7,710 bases of DNA from Parcubacteria group bacterium. Its GTDB lineage: Bacteria > Patescibacteriota > Minisyncoccia > Phycocordibacterales > GCA-002724975. Below are positions 7,051 through 7,710 of this stretch, in pieces. Below the pieces are notes generated by a model. That model ran no database searches, was not told the DNA's origin, and saw nothing but the letters and a program-made list of their open reading frames with translations. The translations under genes and the position numbers were made by a program. Position 1 is the first letter of the stretch. The number at the start of each line of letters is the position of its first letter. The stretch covers positions 1 through 7,710 of the forward strand of contig PBQF01000073.1 of assembly GCA_002724975.1 (NCBI GenBank), given 5' to 3'.

Positions 7051-7079
7051 AATATAAAAATTCATTTCGAATATCACAA
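7051..7079 (-). promoter_or_regulatory. Probable yidC-mnmE promoter
   Basis: TTGTGA (7074-7079, four of six), a 17-nt spacer and TATATT (7051-7056, five of six), placing the start about 25 nt upstream of the yidC ATG with the Shine-Dalgarno inside the short leader. It lies in the 146-bp gap between the zinc-ribbon gene and yidC, the largest gap in the window. The gap has no convincing terminator, so read-through from scpA remains possible. Confidence 0.45.
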
Positions 7080-7165
7080 GTTAAGCTGCTACCGCGACAA
7101 AAGACCATCCTTCAAATCTACGCTGTATCAATTTCATTAAATGCCGATTGTAAGTAAAAACAAAT

Positions 7166-7348
7166 TTAATTCACCTCTTTATCTTGACCTTTAGGCAACT
7201 CCGCCTCGTCTATCAACATTACAGGAATATCGTCCTTCACAGGATACCGTCTCCCGCATTTAGTACATACTATTTTGTCGTCTTCAAGTTTCACCTCAGT
7301 CTTACAAAGCGGACAGGCAAGTATATCTAACAGCTCCTTATCAATCAT
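7166..7348 (-). CDS. Trm112/YcaR-family (UPF0434) small zinc-ribbon protein
   Basis: A 60-residue protein with C12, C15, C28 and C31 (CPLC ... CTKC) and the family signature RYPVKDDIPVML (34-45), preceded by DKELLDILACP (3-13). These match the bacterial YcaR/UPF0434 proteins, relatives of eukaryotic and archaeal Trm112, which activates several methyltransferases. The bacterial role is not well settled, and no methyltransferase lies beside it here. A GTG at 7355-7357 in the same frame would add three residues, but it is part of the Shine-Dalgarno GAGGTG (7355-7360); the ATG at 7348 sits 6 nt after it and gives the canonical N-terminus MIDKELLDIL. It lies 66 nt after scpA, with a hairpin between. 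The acidic and basic tail after residue 46 is not conserved in the family as I know it. Confidence 0.88.
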   Translation of the reverse strand: MIDKELLDILACPLCKTEVKLEDDKIVCTKCGRRYPVKDDIPVMLIDEAELPKGQDKEVN

Positions 7349-7354
7349 TAAAGT

Positions 7355-7360
7355 CACCTC
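7355..7360 (-). promoter_or_regulatory. Shine-Dalgarno that sets the start of the zinc-ribbon gene
   Basis: GAGGTG lies 6 nt before the ATG at 7346-7348. Its last three bases form an in-frame GTG that could be mistaken for the start, but a GTG inside the ribosome binding site would have no site of its own, so the ATG is preferred. Confidence 0.75.
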
Positions 7361-7379
7361 AAAATTGTTCTGTATAAGC

Positions 7380-7406
7380 CAAGATGCTTACCGTCAAAGC
7401 ATCTTG
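7380..7406 (-). other. Perfect 10-bp stem-loop between scpA and the zinc-ribbon gene
   Basis: CAAGATGCTT and AAGCATCTTG form a perfect 10-bp stem with a 7-nt loop, starting 8 nt after the scpA stop. No T-run follows on either strand, so it is not a standard intrinsic terminator. It may stabilise the 3' end of the scpA message, act as a processing or partial termination site, or be a DNA-level operator. A weak promoter-like pair, TTGACG (7392-7397) and TATACA (7371-7376), overlaps it but has a spacer of only 15 nt. Confidence 0.6.
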
Positions 7407-7414
7407 AATGTTAG

Positions 7415-7710
7415 CTAATTATTATTTGCAGTTATTTGTATTTCGTCAAAATCCTGACTCTGTTCAAGCTTAATTTCTTTTAATCTCACTAACTCCAGTA
7501 AGGCGAGAAAGAAACCTATAAGCTCTACTCTGCCCCGACTGCCATGTAACAACTCCCCAAGTGAAATCGAGTAAGTTCTATTTAATCTACTCAGAACCTT
7601 GTCCATGTATATGTGCACGGGAGTATCGTCATACACTATATTCTGAATAACATCCCCCAGGGTCTGTTTCATGAAACCAGAGAAGTATTCTGCAAGTTTC
7701 CATACATCAA
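7415..7710 (-). CDS. scpA: Segregation and condensation protein A, C-terminal part (5' end outside the window)
   Basis: The last 97 residues of ScpA, the kleisin that bridges the SMC ATPase heads and binds ScpB in chromosome condensation and segregation. The frame stays open to the window edge (reading DVWKLAEYFSGF before the internal Met at 7672), so that Met is not the start. The signature is the C-terminal winged-helix region, RGRVELIGFFLALLELVRLK, followed by I-K-L-E-Q and a final FDEIQI, matching the family pattern FLALLEL ... EQ ... F.dI. The preceding segment (VHIYMDKVLSRL) fits the family's linker before the winged helix. ScpB would be expected nearby but is not in the window. The stop is TAG at 7415-7417. 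Confidence 0.9.
   Translation of the reverse strand, partial: DVWKLAEYFSGFMKQTLGDVIQNIVYDDTPVHIYMDKVLSRLNRTYSISLGELLHGSRGRVELIGFFLALLELVRLKEIKLEQSQDFDEIQITANNN

Noticed and set aside
7081..7137. An 18-codon minus-strand reading frame (MKLIQRRFEGWSFVAVAA) in the gap before yidC
   Set aside because: No Shine-Dalgarno, no recognised family, and length expected by chance; it could only be rescued by conservation in relatives.
7371..7397. TTGACG ... TATACA as a promoter for the zinc-ribbon gene
   Set aside because: The spacer is only 15 nt and the -35 is made of hairpin sequence; too weak to list separately.

Overview
The window is a compact bacterial segment of about 40% GC by eye, with seven genes all transcribed on the minus strand and short gaps between them. 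In transcription order (right to left) they are: the 3' end of scpA (chromosome segregation), a small Trm112/YcaR-family zinc-ribbon gene, yidC (membrane protein insertase), mnmE (tRNA wobble-uridine modification GTPase), nrdR (repressor of ribonucleotide reductase genes), nrdD (class III anaerobic ribonucleotide reductase) and an nrdG2-type radical SAM activase. I found no tRNA, rRNA, CRISPR array, insertion sequence or other mobile element.

Organism: a Gram-negative-type YidC with a large periplasmic domain, an MnmE with an 'HTFGSPPLLE' segment where most bacteria have a CHGGP-like segment, and an NrdR reading 'NSRASTDGLSVKRRREC' all look like planctomycete sequences as I remember them. Low GC with an anaerobic RNR operon would suit an anammox-type planctomycete (Brocadiales). 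This is inference from remembered family patterns, not a database result.

Region 7020-7710 holds the scpA end, a perfect 10-bp hairpin, the small zinc-ribbon gene and a 146-bp gap with a probable yidC promoter. Region 3802-7019 is the yidC-mnmE pair, a housekeeping pairing seen in many bacteria, but here without jag between the two and without rpmH-rnpA-yidD directly upstream.

Region 10-3801 is a self-contained deoxyribonucleotide-synthesis unit, nrdR-nrdD-nrdG2. It has its own consensus-like promoter (TTGACA-17-TAGCAT), flanked and overlapped by two related 16-bp sites spaced like paired NrdR boxes, so NrdR probably represses itself together with the anaerobic reductase. NrdG2 would normally use SAM and a 4Fe-4S cluster to place a radical on a glycine near the C-terminus of NrdD.

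The most notable observation is that this NrdD keeps the catalytic core, the cysteines and the C-terminal zinc ribbon but seems to have no glycyl-radical motif. Where an RxxGY motif is expected, the residues are R-R-N-A-T, with alanine in the glycine position, and no frameshift restores a GY. Either this reductase uses another radical arrangement or it is no longer a conventional glycyl radical enzyme.
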